From Oehlia diaphana (taxonomy: Eukaryota; Glomeromycota; Glomeromycetes; Glomerales; Glomeraceae): a stretch of 64,000 nt of DNA. The notes under the pieces are model-generated. The model did not search any database and was not told where the DNA came from. It was given only the letters and a program-made list of their open reading frames with translations. The stretch lies in NCBI GenBank assembly GCA_003833135.1, contig QZLH01000345.1, forward strand, positions 9,888 to 73,887, in the 5' to 3' direction. Position 1 is the first letter of the stretch. Every line of letters starts with the position of its first letter. Below are positions 13,920-25,466 of this stretch, one piece after another. The translations under genes were made by a program, and so were the position numbers.

Positions 13920-15548
13920 TTAAATTACAATATTTTGTTCTGAAATATATTCACATATGAACCTTATGAAATCAAGAACATTATTTGCAAAATCTCTTAA
14001 ATCCTCATCTGAAATAAATTTAGAACAAGCACAAAAAGAAATATACATTTTATCATTCAAAGTTAAGGTGGTTACTTCAATATTACTACCCCTGGATGAT
14101 TTTGCAGTAGAAGATAAAAAAACATTATTCCAATCAGTAATAATGTTATCCGTAGAATCATTATCAAAAATATTTTGATTACAAATCCCAAGATTAGACA
14201 ATACGTAACCTAAAGGGATTATTGAATTATTTTTGATTTCCTCTCCAATTATATTATTATTATTATTATTCTTAATAGGTTCCTTAATTAAAAATTTTAA
14301 ATTATGAAAAATAAAACCGGATTTCATCGAATTTTGTATAGAATCATTAGTAATTATAATTCTATTAATTAAATATTTCATATAAAATTTTTTATCGAAA
14401 TTTTCATCTTTTAATAAATGTTCAACTTTTGGATGTCTTATTAATATAGAAGAATTAAATGCTCCATTGATTTTTTTAGAAATATTTAAAAATTGTCTTA
14501 AATCAACAGCTAATCCTCCTAATACTGTATTATAACCATTCTTTGTTGAAATGATTTCTGATATACAAGTTGATAATAATGATGTGATAGAAAATTTATG
14601 ATTTTTACAAAATTGAATTAAATATGAAGTTTCTTGTTTTGTTAATGTATGAAAATATGTAATCGTTTTAATTTCTGTTTGATTACTTTGATAAAATTTC
14701 TCCGATTTCTCAGATTGAAATTGAGATTGAATTTGTGATGATGATGACTTTGAAAATGGTAGGTTATGTGGTTTCATATAAATTAACCAACCAATTAAAA
14801 TTAATATTTCCTTAAAAAATATTAAATTTGAATAAAAAGTTTGATATTTTGGTAAAATTAAATTATTTATTTGACCTTCTTTTAATTCTTGTTCAATAAT
14901 TAAATCGGAGGTCATATTAATTTGAGAATTCAAAAGAATTTTTTTAAATTCTTTAATAAAATCATGTGTAATAGTAAATATATTTTTACCATCGAATGCC
15001 GTATGAAGGAAACAAAATACAAAACCAACTTCTGTTGTAGTATCAATAATTTGTGAATTTGAAGGATTTGTAAAATTTTCACTTGTAACTAAAGTGAATC
15101 TACACAAATTATTTTCTACTATAAAATCATTTGTCATTTCTTGTGAACATAAATTTTCTAATGTATTTAAAATGGTATCATTTGAAGATGATATTTTTAT
15201 CCAATTAAAAGGTATTTCATTTTGTAATATATCAGATTTTATGATCGAAGAAATTTGTTTAGGAGGAAAATTTTGAGGAATAGGAGAAGTAGAAGAAGAA
15301 TCAGAAGGAATTATAAATGATTTTTCACAGAAACACCATTTATCATTCTTCATTGAAATATATGATCTCGTCATTGGATAATATTGTTGAATTCTATTTA
15401 AACTAAATTTAATTGATTGAATTATTTGAGAATATTTAAAAGGACGAGAGAGTTTTAAAAGTGATGAAAGTGTTACATTATTAGAATTTCCTTCATAAAT
15501 ATAAGATAATTCTTTTTTATTTAAATAACGAAATTGTGGAGAATCCAT
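13920..15548 (-). CDS. CoA-dependent acyltransferase (HxxxD superfamily), alcohol acetyltransferase-like
   Basis: An intronless frame of about 542 residues from the Met at 15548; 30 further in-frame codons to 15638 are hydrophobic, follow no recognisable signal and are probably 5' UTR. The core motif HTAFDG (HxxxDG) near residue 190, in the context FVFCFLHTAFDGKNIF, is the catalytic histidine motif shared by chloramphenicol acetyltransferase-like, condensation-domain, wax-ester/PapA and fungal alcohol acetyltransferase families. The start (FRYLNKKELSYIYEG, then a LSRPF segment) resembles alcohol acetyltransferase/condensation-like proteins. Predicted role: acyl transfer from CoA to an alcohol or amine; substrate unknown. 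No carrier-protein domain or synthetase gene is nearby, so it probably acts alone. The second condensation-type motif (DFGWG) is not evident. Confidence 0.7.
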   Translation of the reverse strand: MDSPQFRYLNKKELSYIYEGNSNNVTLSSLLKLSRPFKYSQIIQSIKFSLNRIQQYYPMTRSYISMKNDKWCFCEKSFIIPSDSSSTSPIPQNFPPKQISSIIKSDILQNEIPFNWIKISSSNDTILNTLENLCSQEMTNDFIVENNLCRFTLVTSENFTNPSNSQIIDTTTEVGFVFCFLHTAFDGKNIFTITHDFIKEFKKILLNSQINMTSDLIIEQELKEGQINNLILPKYQTFYSNLIFFKEILILIGWLIYMKPHNLPFSKSSSSQIQSQFQSEKSEKFYQSNQTEIKTITYFHTLTKQETSYLIQFCKNHKFSITSLLSTCISEIISTKNGYNTVLGGLAVDLRQFLNISKKINGAFNSSILIRHPKVEHLLKDENFDKKFYMKYLINRIIITNDSIQNSMKSGFIFHNLKFLIKEPIKNNNNNNIIGEEIKNNSIIPLGYVLSNLGICNQNIFDNDSTDNIITDWNNVFLSSTAKSSRGSNIEVTTLTLNDKMYISFCACSKFISDEDLRDFANNVLDFIRFICEYISEQNIVI

Positions 15549-17158
15549 CTTTTTTTTATATGAAAAATAAGTGAAAAATAAGGATAAGGTAATTTTAAAT
15601 ATAAATTTTTTTGCTAAGAAATAGATGACTTGTACCAAAAAGATTCAATATTTACGAAAAAGAAAAGAATACAATTTTTAAATAAAATTCTTAATCGGAA
15701 AAATCGGAAAAATCGAACCCTTCAATCAAACGCATTTATATATGATATACGCACTCACATATATAAAATATGTCGTGCTAATCATGTGAAAAAGAAGTTA
15801 CGAATCAAAAACGGGTATATTTATATTTATAAATAATGATGCATAACTATGATTCTATATAAAGTTATATTTATATCTTTTTAAAGTTAATATAAATTTA
15901 GGATTAAGTTCCCAATTTTATTTTCGATCATTAAATATCACATAAATATCCATTACCCCACAATTTTTTATGGTAATGTAACGTAAAATAGATTTCAAAT
16001 AATCAATTATAATCAAATTATTAATAATAATTAGTAATTAATTAATAATTTTAGTTAATCTACCTCAAAGATTAGATATTGTAAGTAATCTTAAGTTTTT
16101 ATATCTATTTAGAATTAACTTATTTATATTTTTAAGGTTTTAGATATTTACTTCAATTTATAATATTACTTTTATCAATTTTTTACGCGCGTTGAAAGAT
16201 AGAATATTTAATATGCACAGACGATTTCGAACGCGTGGTGGTACAATAATGTAAATCATGTAAAATGTAAATTAATGTAAATTGTGTAAATCACGGTTTA
16301 ATTTCTCAAAAAAGAAAATTTTTTTCAAATTACCGGGACTATTTTGTTTGTAACTTTGTATCCAAAAAAAGTTTAACCCGGATATAAAATTTACTTTTAC
16401 AAACCCTTTTCCTTAGCAGGAATATATTTGATTGGTTATATCTAATATGATTCGTTGCATTCATCTTTATTTCTCAAAAAAAAAAAAATGATTTTTTTTA
16501 CATTTTCCCGCCCCTTAAAAATTATAATTATTGGGTTCACCCCGTAGGTGTCACGTGCCCTCCTATTAAATAACTGCCAAATTTTTACGTTTTTTATATA
16601 ATAAGTAAAAATTATTTTATACATATTTTTATCCTACCCTTTTATTGGCAAAAATAACGGTCTACCCAAGATCGGCATGATTGCATAATGAAAACTTCCG
16701 ATTTACTGAGATTTATATGGTAAGTCTAAAAAAAAAAAAAATTTTAATTAAAAGACGTTGGCTAATGGTGGTGCAAAATATTACGTCAACTCGATAGTAG
16801 ACGCCATCAATTAATTCAGAATTACGTAACTATTCATTACGCCAATTCGGTATATTGACCGTATATTGTAAAGACAAATTTGCTCGAAATGCGGTAATTT
16901 ATTTGATTTAAGACATTAAAGACAATCATCCGTAACCGACACCCCCCAGTAGTCACAATGTGACGTTTTCAAAACTGACGACTTCTTTTTGGGAAGGAAT
17001 AAACTATCAAACGAACTTTAATTTCGTAAGTGATTAGGTTAAATAGTTAAGATTTACAATTGATTTTTAAATGTCTCCGATCATCATGTGAGATTAGCGA
17101 TGATTATCATTTAATTTTTTCGAGACTTTTTTTTTTTTCTTCATAAAAAATGTAAAAA
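15549..17158. promoter_or_regulatory. 1.6-kb divergent promoter region
   Basis: Lies between the acyltransferase (-) and the TauD/ATP-grasp gene (+), which are transcribed away from each other. It contains two GCGCG/ACGCGT-like motifs (near 16186 and 16233), a run of short ATGTAAA-type direct repeats (about 16250-16300) and a GGTGTCACGTGCC block near 16550. The short frames at 15630-15836 and 16442-16624 have no coding character. Confidence 0.4.
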
Positions 17159-19105
17159 ATGGAGCAAGTTCCACTAATTTATTGCCATTCTTTAGATAAG
17201 CTCAATGATTCTGTATTAAATATTAAAAGCGCGATAGAAGATAAGGGCATATCTTTTTTGCAAGTCTGGGATTCTGATATTTCAACTCTCATTACTGTTT
17301 CTCAGGCCCTAGGAACAATTCATGCTCATGTTGAAAATAATGTTATTGAGGAAGTAATTTTTCCACATACGGATGAAGCTTTTCAAAGTACAAAAATGAG
17401 CCCTCCTAAAATGGTTTTACTTCAATATGTTGAGGATAATGTGAAAGGAGGAGAACTCGTACTTGTTGATAGTAAGAAGGTTTTAGAATCAATATTAGAT
17501 GAAAGACCAAAGTTAGCCGAGATTTTAATGAGACCTGGATGTATTTCTTTTTGTCAAAACGGAGAATCCTTTTCGAGTTTTCCTGTTTACGAGAGAATGT
17601 CAGATGATAGTATTCGAGTACATTTTCGTTATGATTCAAAAGTATTTGTGCCAGATTGGTCTCGTGAGGCCATAAAATTTCTACATCAAAATTATCATAT
17701 GAACCCAGAATTCCAAATAAAGATCATTCTTAATGAGAAGAATCAAATCCTTATATTAGATAATTATAGGATTTTGTATGGTCAAGATGCATTTATAGGA
17801 AATCGAAAAATGCATAGAGTTTGGATAAATAGCGATGCCAATATTTCGGTTAGAAATTTAATGGATAATAATAAAAACGATCGGAAAACTCCTAACCTCA
17901 AACATCAAATAAGTACAGGTATTAGATTAAATCAAAATCTAATAGAAATCGAAAAGAAATACTTAGAATTTAAATATCAGTTTAACTTTATATATAACCC
18001 TGAATTTAAGGAATTTACTCCGGTTGCCATATTATATCAAGCATTGAAACCTCCTATAATTGATGGATCTCGGAAACCATTGAAACCTGGAGGCTATAGT
18101 GATAGCGGAGCAGATATTGCTTATTCATTAAAATCTAATAGCATACCTATAGTCACACCAGTAGATAATCCTTATCCTTCATCAAATATGGATTGGGTTT
18201 TCCCTGATACAGAGGAAGGAATAAATACCGCGATTTCGAAAGGAGCAAAGACAGTTTGGGCGAATACCGTCTTATTTGATGCTCATCCACTGAATTTTAG
18301 ATATAATGTTAAAATTATTGGCCAATTACCTGAGGCAGCGCAAAAATATGACAACAAATGGGTAACTAATAATTTAATTAGAAGTCATGAACTTCCAGTT
18401 CCAAATTCAATTCTTATTGGATACAAAAATCGGAATGGTATTTACGGATTAAATGACTTAACCGTAGAAATTTTACATAAAGAGAATATTAATTTCCCTC
18501 TTGTTCTTAAACCTATACGTGGACGAGGAAGCCAAGGTGTTAAAAAAGTCGATACTATGGAACAGCTCAAAGCACATGCTGAAGAGCTTTTATCCTCTAA
18601 AACTAATGAATTTGGAGATTCGTTAATTCTTGAACAATATTTGGAAGGAGATGAAATAACTGTTGTTATCATGCCTCCTGGTACATATGATATTAATTTT
18701 AAAAGTACCAATTTTGATAATCATTGGCACTTACCACCAGTAAAACGGTTTAATCATCACAATGGTGTTGCTCCTTATTCTGGTGTTGTGGCTGTGGTGG
18801 AAAATAGTGAACTATTAAACAGTGTGGAATTACAAGATCCTACCTATCAAAAGGTTGTGCGAGATTGTGAACGAGCTGGCCGGATCATAAAATCATTAGC
18901 TCCGATTCGCATTGATTGTCGTAGGATAGCACAAGGAAAGTCATTTTATTTATTTGATTTAAATATGAAACCGAATATAACAGGACCCGGACGCCCCGGA
19001 CGTGATATCGAAGATAGCTTAGTTAGTTTGTCCGCACGTGGTATTGGGTGGACCTATTCGGATCTTCTCAAGAATATATTACGCCAAGCTTGGGTAATGA
19101 AGTAA
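17159..19105 (+). CDS. TauD-like dioxygenase domain fused to an ATP-grasp ligase
   Basis: An intronless 648-residue protein. Residues about 1-235 are a TauD/TfdA clavaminate-synthase-like fold: FPHTDEAFQ gives the His and acid of the iron triad, followed by a GGELVLVDS segment. The position expected to supply the distal His (normally RVLHGR) reads RILYGQ, with Tyr for His and Gln for Arg. Residues about 290-648 are an ATP-grasp domain of D-Ala-D-Ala-ligase type: FPLVLKPIRGRGSQGVKKV (ATP lysine and glycine loop), EQYLEGDEITVVI, and RIDCRR with FYLFDLNMKPN (metal-binding acid and Asn). The ligase half looks active; the dioxygenase half probably is not a normal Fe/2-oxoglutarate enzyme. ATP-grasp ligases join a carboxylate to an amine or thiol through an acyl phosphate; the substrate here is unknown. 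Lack of introns beside intron-rich neighbours permits, but does not prove, gene transfer. Confidence 0.85.
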   Translation: MEQVPLIYCHSLDKLNDSVLNIKSAIEDKGISFLQVWDSDISTLITVSQALGTIHAHVENNVIEEVIFPHTDEAFQSTKMSPPKMVLLQYVEDNVKGGELVLVDSKKVLESILDERPKLAEILMRPGCISFCQNGESFSSFPVYERMSDDSIRVHFRYDSKVFVPDWSREAIKFLHQNYHMNPEFQIKIILNEKNQILILDNYRILYGQDAFIGNRKMHRVWINSDANISVRNLMDNNKNDRKTPNLKHQISTGIRLNQNLIEIEKKYLEFKYQFNFIYNPEFKEFTPVAILYQALKPPIIDGSRKPLKPGGYSDSGADIAYSLKSNSIPIVTPVDNPYPSSNMDWVFPDTEEGINTAISKGAKTVWANTVLFDAHPLNFRYNVKIIGQLPEAAQKYDNKWVTNNLIRSHELPVPNSILIGYKNRNGIYGLNDLTVEILHKENINFPLVLKPIRGRGSQGVKKVDTMEQLKAHAEELLSSKTNEFGDSLILEQYLEGDEITVVIMPPGTYDINFKSTNFDNHWHLPPVKRFNHHNGVAPYSGVVAVVENSELLNSVELQDPTYQKVVRDCERAGRIIKSLAPIRIDCRRIAQGKSFYLFDLNMKPNITGPGRPGRDIEDSLVSLSARGIGWTYSDLLKNILRQAWVMK

Positions 19106-20079
19106 TATTATATATATACTAACATAATATTTTTAGCACATTCACATATTTATATCGGTATTCATTATTATAATAAAAAAAAGGAGATCTGATAATTGGC
19201 AGTGTTGGGATGGTCATAAGATTTTTTGTTATTGTTTCAGTTACAATTTCTTATCAAAATTTCCTTAATTAATTAGTGTGATAACCTGAATGATCTACAT
19301 TGAGTTAAACCATCACATTTTAGTTTAAACAAATTAGGATAAAATAAATAAATTTACGTTTCTTTGTCTCTGAGGTGATATGGAACTGTGGAAGAACCTG
19401 GATTTGGATATTTGAATAACATATGACCGGATTAACGGCTTTTTTTTTAAAGTGGCTAATACTCTGAAAGCTTTCCCTTTTTAATATTGTGACAGGCATC
19501 TATTTACAGTTTTATCATTTTATTGGAAATAGAAAAAAGGCTTGATAGAATGATATCTATCTACAAATTTTCAATATATTCATATCTTGTAATATGTTAA
19601 GGATTTCGCGGGAAATTGCAATATTTACAATATTTAAAATTATGAGAAAATACTCATTTCCTCTTATTAATATAATAAATATGGTTATTTTTTCCCATTA
19701 TAAAGATGGCATCAAAATGGTGCAATAGCATGCATAATTATCATAATCTGATAAATGAGTTTAAATGGTTAGGAGTTTCTATTATGAGGAATTTTCTTTT
19801 TTTATATAGTATAGGAATGTAATGATCTAAAGTGGTATGTTTCTGACGCAAGATATTCTATTACCTAATTTTTTAGATTAGGTAACTTACCTATTGGCTC
19901 ACGTACTATATTGATCAACTATTTGTTATTCTCAATTTTTTTAATTCGCTATTTATTTTTTCTTTTTAAGAATAATACAGTTTTGTTTATTTTTATATTT
20001 TATCAATAGTCATATCATAGTCTTTATTGTTCATTATTTTTTTATATAAAAAGTAACCATATATATATATTTTCTAACT
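19106..20079. other. intergenic, ATP-grasp fusion to Met30
   Basis: An AATAAA signal occurs at about 19170, shortly after the ATP-grasp stop codon. The rest is the Met30 upstream region, with no recognisable coding or RNA feature. Confidence 0.4.
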
Positions 20080-22050
20080 ATGCAAGAAAATCAAGAATTT
20101 ACCGCAGATTTAGACTTTACCAGACTTCATGTTAAAGATTCTTCTTATAATAAACAACTTGAACTCGATCCTTCTCTAATAAAAAGCGTATATAATAAAC
20201 AAGACCGACCTAAAAATTATTATTGTTACCGTCATCGTCCTGATCTCGTAAAAGAAAGAATGGCTGACGAACTTGCTAATGAAGAATTACAAAAAGTATT
20301 TTTTATAAAATTTTTATTTGATAAATTATTTTATTCACTTCTAATTTTAATTATTATTTTAATAATTTTTTTTAAAAAAAAATTATAGCAAATTTCAAAA
20401 TTATCCCTTTCAGAACAAGATTCAATTGCACATATATTTAAAACATTTTCTGATGCACCTCCACAGAATCGTTGTGTAATATTACAAGGAATATTGACTC
20501 AATGTTGTCTTACTCAATTATCCTTTGTTTCTAATTATATAAAGGATTTAATTCGTATTGATTTTATTGTAGCTCTTCCGAGCGAAATTTCTGTTAAAAT
20601 CCTTTCTTATCTTGATGCAATCTCATTATGTCAAGCTGCTCAAGTATCCAAGACATGGAAACGTATGGCCGATGATGATGTAGTTTGGCACAAATTATGT
20701 GAACAACACATAGACAAAAAATGTTACAAGTGTGGTTGGGGTTTACCTCTCTTGGATCAGAAACAGAAAAGAAACGGGAAACGATCCGCATTAAATGAAA
20801 CATGCATCGATTCACCTGTAGTTACAACGTGTATTTCTGCTGCTGACGCACATAATTCAATGAAATATTTACAACATCATACTTCACCTGTATCCTCCCC
20901 TTCAAATACTAATCCTTCAACACCGAATACACCATCATACGATTCACAGGATGAGATAAGAGAAGTAAAACGTGTTCGTGTATCTGAGGACAAAACAATA
21001 CCTTTATATCCCGATATACCTTTTATAACGTTGGAACCTCATAAAACTCGACCATGGAAAGAAGTTTATAGTGAACGTCTTGTTGTTGAACGTAATTGGC
21101 GGAAGGGTCGATATACTGTTAGATCAATAAAAGGACACACTGATGGAATATTATGTCTTCAATTTAATGAGGAAAATAATCGTCTTATCACTGGGTCCCT
21201 TGATAAGACTGTTCGTGTTTGGAATCTTGATACTGGAGAGTTAATTCATGTTTTGAAAGGACATACACGTTGTGTACAAGCATTACAGTTTGATAATGTA
21301 AAGCTTATTACCGGTTCAATGGATCACACTTTAAAGTTATGGAATTATCATACAGGTCAATGTCTTAACACACTTGAAGGTCATACAGATGGAGTTGTTT
21401 CGCTTCACTTTGACAATCGTATTGTTGCTAGTGGTTCTGCTGATCATACAATCAAGGTTTGGAATTTTTCTACAAGTAAATGTACAACCTTGAGGGGACA
21501 TACGGCATGGGTTAATTGTGTTGTGATTTATCAGAAATCACAATTATTATCTTGTTCTGATGACCAAACGATACGTATTTGGGATTTGATCACCAAAACT
21601 TGTACTAAAGTTTTTGATAGTCAAGAAACTCATGTCGCTTCAATCCAATGCATTCAACCTACCGTATTATGTTCAGTATTTAATACGTCTTCTGCCAATA
21701 CATCACATAAAGAACGTTCAAAATGCAATGATCCAGATAAAATTGACGAACCCATTGTTATTTCGGGGTCTTTAGATAATACGATTAAAATGTGGTCACT
21801 TGAAACAGGAAAATGTATAAATACATTATTTGGACATGTTGAAGGTGTATGGTCTTTGGCAGCCGATAAGCTTAGAGTGGCTAGTGGCGCTCATGATAAA
21901 TCTGTAAAAATTTGGGATAAAGATTCAGGGAAATGCATGCATACTTTAGTTGGACATGGAGGTGCAGTTAATTGTGTTGCATTAGGTGATACGATGATTG
22001 TTTCGGGAAGTGAAGATTGCGAAATTAGGATTTGGGATTTTAAACATTAA
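20080..22050 (+). CDS. met30: F-box/WD40 substrate receptor of SCF, Met30/SCON2/SconB type
   Basis: Two exons (20080-20295, 20389-22050) encode 625 residues. The N-terminal segment YCYRHRPDLVKERMADE and the region LILQGILTQCC-type (here VILQGILTQCCLTQLSF) are characteristic of the fungal Met30/SCON2 group. An F-box follows (LPSEISVKILSYLDAISLC), then the group-specific CYKCGWGLPLL. Seven WD40 repeats fill residues about 310-625, each ending in a VWN, LWN, IWD or MWS type motif. Known role: substrate receptor of the SCF ubiquitin ligase that targets the Met4/CYS3-type bZIP activator when sulfur amino acids are plentiful, also linked to cell cycle and heavy-metal response. A Ser/Thr/Pro-rich linker lies between F-box and propeller. 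RBX1, another SCF subunit, is encoded at 48169 but is not clustered with it. Confidence 0.94.
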
Positions 22051-22581
22051 TAAACTTTTTTTTGGAGGATTTTACTTTGTGTAATATCTTATTTGTACAG
22101 TATATTAACAATTAAAATGATATGATATCAAAATAAGAAAGAAAATTAATACACAGTTTCTACAATTATAGGTTAACTTATTTTTGTATTAAAAAAAAAT
22201 TTTTTATTAGTACATTTAACTTTCTATAATATTAGTAATAAAAAGTTTTAACTAAAAAAAATTATATTCATCACATGATCTCGTTATATTGTAAACATGA
22301 TATATTTACATTTAATCAATTTTAACAGTGTTCAGTCGAATCAAGGAAGACGAGACCCTAAGCATAGGTTTTTGTTCTTCAAAAAGTAATAACTTTTTTC
22401 ATTTTCCGCTTAACAAACAGCGATTATCACGTGACTTTAAAAAGGAGAGCATTTCACAAAGATTATTTTTTTCTTTAACCATTAACGTAAAAAAACCTTT
22501 CAAATCTGTCTACAAGATTACTCTTCAAAAAATAATCAACAAGTTTAACTACTGTTATCTTTACAAAACCAACAACTTCAG
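22051..22581. other. intergenic and TAF12 5' region
   Basis: Promoter and leader of TAF12. An 85-codon frame (22328-22585) overlaps the TAF12 start in another phase, is Lys/Asn/Phe-rich without conserved features, and is read as untranslated leader. Confidence 0.4.
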
Positions 22582-24643
22582 ATGAAAGGACAACAAATTT
22601 CACAACAATCAAGACCACAGATGCAACAGACACCACAAGGTTCAATGCAACAATCCCCACAACATCAAATGCAACAACCTGCACAATCGCCTTCAATACA
22701 GCAACAACCACAAACACCTGTACAAAATTCAATACAACAGCAGTCTTCTATACAACCTTCTTCACAACAGCAAACGTCTTTATCTCCTCAAATACAACCA
22801 AATATATCTGTAGGTACAACTGTAGGAGCGGGACGTGGAGCAGCAGTAATTAGAGGAAATGCTAAAAAAAAAGGAGCGACTACTACAAGAAAAGCTAGTA
22901 CTGGAGGTGGACGTACTAAAACAGCACCTTTCGAAAAAAGTAATTCTGAAGATTCGAAATTACCTCAATATTTAAATCAAATGGCTACTGATTATCTTAA
23001 TCAGGCTCACCAATTGGGTGTTGAAACTGAAGAAGGTATGAAAATGTTTAAAAAGTATGAGGATACGATGAGCGCGATACAACAAATCAATATAAACAAT
23101 CAAAATAACCAACCTGCAACAAGTTACAATTTATCGATGACGCAAGATCAGACGTCTTCTACCTCAACATCTATTTCTTCTCCACACACAGTAACTCGTC
23201 CTATTGCTGTTACAACCGCAATGTCATCGACAACTCCAATGTTATCAGTGCAAAGACCTCAACAACATACAATACAACAACAACAACAACAACAACAACA
23301 GCAGCAGCACCAGCAGCACCAGCAGCACCAGCACCAACAACAACAACAACAACAACAACAACAGCAACAACAGCAGCAGCAACAACAGCAGCAGCAACAA
23401 CAAGCACTTCATCATCAAAATAGACAACAAATTGTACAGACTAGACCTTTAGAATATCAAAATATCCATAATTCACACCAATTAATAGCCGAAAAGAATC
23501 CTAATATTGCGGTTAAACAAGAAATAAATATTCTAAGAACTCTGCCACAAAAATTTCCAGGGGCGGCTGGTCTGGGAACAGTTCCCCATATGTCTTCGCA
23601 ATCATTTATGAATTCCCAAGCAATCAGATCTCCAACAAATGTATCATCACCAAGGACAATGCCGATGAATACAATTAATTCGTTAGGGCAAAATCGGATG
23701 CCTATTACGACATCAGTACAAATGCAATCGCCTATCTATCCTTCTACAAGTATGGCTACTGGTCAACTTCAAGATGGTTCAATGATATCTCCGGGTATGC
23801 AACATCAACTTGGACAACGACCGATGCCACCACAATCTCCTTTAACACAGCAACAGCAGTTGCAGCAACACCCATCACAGGGATCAAATGAAGATATGAT
23901 GGAAATTGATGCGGAATCTTCGGCTATAATATCGACATCAAATGTTACTCCTCGACAAGTTCCTCCGATAGCACCGGCCATTAGTACGAATATTCTTTCA
24001 TCGACACTATTAAATAATCAAGCAGTTGGAAAAATACCTCAAGGTCAGGCAGGCAAAGCTCCTGCAAGCGTTTTTGGTAGCAGTGCGAGCTTTCCCGAAA
24101 CACCGGCGTCCGCTGCGATGGATGTTGATGCAGAAAGTGCAGGGGCTCGACATCTTTTGCCAAAACGAAAAGTTCAGCAGTTAGTGGATCAAATAGATCC
24201 AAAAGAGAGATTAGAGCCTGAAGTTGAAGAGGTGAGTTATTTATAATATATTATTATATGTTTAATATTAAATTAATATAATTAATATGTATAATTGATA
24301 GATGCTTCTCGAAATTGCAGACGAATTTATTTCGTCAGTGGCCTCATTTGCGTGTTTGTTAGCTAAACATCGCAAATCGGACACGTTGGAGGTAAAAGAT
24401 CTTCAACTTCATCTGGGTATGTAATACTTTGATTATAATAAAATTTGGATAAATCACTTTTTTCTAATTTACCTCTTTTTATTAGAACGAAACTGGAATA
24501 TACGTATTCCTGGCTTCGCGTCCGATGAAATTAGGTCGGTCAGAAAGCCTGTCGTTTCCGCCGGCCATCAACAAAAGCTTGCGGCTGTAGCACAAGCAAA
24601 GGCTAACAAAGCCATGACAACTGCTACTGGCCAGCCCATCTGA
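22582..24643 (+). CDS. taf12: TAF12, histone-fold subunit of TFIID and SAGA
   Basis: Three exons (22582-24231, 24302-24416, 24486-24643) encode 640 residues. The C-terminal 110 residues carry the TAF12 H2B-like histone fold: [20 protein letters not shown], then [35 protein letters not shown], and the family-specific [10 protein letters not shown] that follows the fold. It pairs with TAF4 in TFIID and Ada1 in SAGA. The long N-terminus is Gln/Pro/Ser-rich and contains a poly-Gln/His tract near residues 232-274; such regions are low-complexity activation or condensate-type segments. The first intron falls exactly at the start of the fold (VEE, then MLL), so the conserved domain is split from the disordered part. 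Yeast Taf12 is of similar size and also Gln-rich. Confidence 0.94.
23275..23403 (+). repeat. CAA/CAG/CAC trinucleotide tract encoding poly-Gln with His interruptions
   Basis: About 43 consecutive codons of CAA, CAG or CAC inside TAF12 exon 1. The first part is pure Gln, the middle has Gln-Gln-His periodicity, and the last part is pure Gln with mixed CAA/CAG. The repeat opens long Val/Ala/Leu frames on the other strand and Asn/Ser frames on this strand; none of these is a gene. Confidence 0.95.
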
Positions 24644-25466
24644 ATGAATCAAATATTTATTACTAAAGAAAAACTTTGGCAAATTAAATTAATTAATTAT
24701 CAACTTAGGATAATCCGATAGTTTATATCCGGATCTCAAATTTCCCAAACGGAGTATTATTCATAGGATATCTATGTTGCTTAGGCTTTCGCCCCGATGA
24801 ATAATTGTGCACAATTCAATGCATAATGTTTTATGAAAACAATCTTTCTTCATGAGAAAATATGAAGCAATGAATAACTATAGCTTCAAATTTAATGTGT
24901 TTCTTTTTTGTTATTAATATATTATTACTTTAGTAAAAAGCGCAGGATAATGCGATGTCGATTAATAAAATAATAGAAAGTTATGAGAGAGAAAAAATGT
25001 ATAATTTTCCGAGGCAAAAAAGCATATTTTAACTGTTCAGTGAAGAATAATGTATATATAATATATGTATATAATACTAATATACATTTTGCAAAATTTA
25101 TATTTAATACACTATACACAATACATATTTTATCCTCAAAATTAACAATTAATTGTATATATTTATTTATAAAATAATTTATAAACATTAAAGGAATAAA
25201 GGATATTACATTTTATATTTAAGGTGATTAATAAATATATCAATTTTGATAATTGAATACACGACTTATTGACGCGTTCATGTTTTGTAATTGATTTAGT
25301 ATACCCACAAAGCTTGACGAAAAATTTTGATTTGAAATATTATTATAAAAAAGTTTCGCTCAAAAATGTGGGATTCGAGTGTTGTATATAATACATATAA
25401 TTGTAACTTAATATGCAATCAATAGATATGAATATATATTATATTAATTACCAAATATTATTTTAC
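24644..25466. other. convergent intergenic region
   Basis: Lies between the 3' ends of TAF12 (+) and the TMEM128-like gene (-). AT-rich, with overlapping short Ile/Tyr/Phe frames on both strands around 24925-25188 that I take as chance. Confidence 0.4.

Noticed and set aside
15546..15638. 30-residue N-terminal extension of the acyltransferase as a signal peptide
   Set aside because: Derived from a T-rich leader; the family N-terminus starts at the internal Met.
23204..23452. Asn/Ser, Val/Ala and Leu frames over the TAF12 poly-Gln tract
   Set aside because: Other-phase readings of the CAA/CAG repeat.
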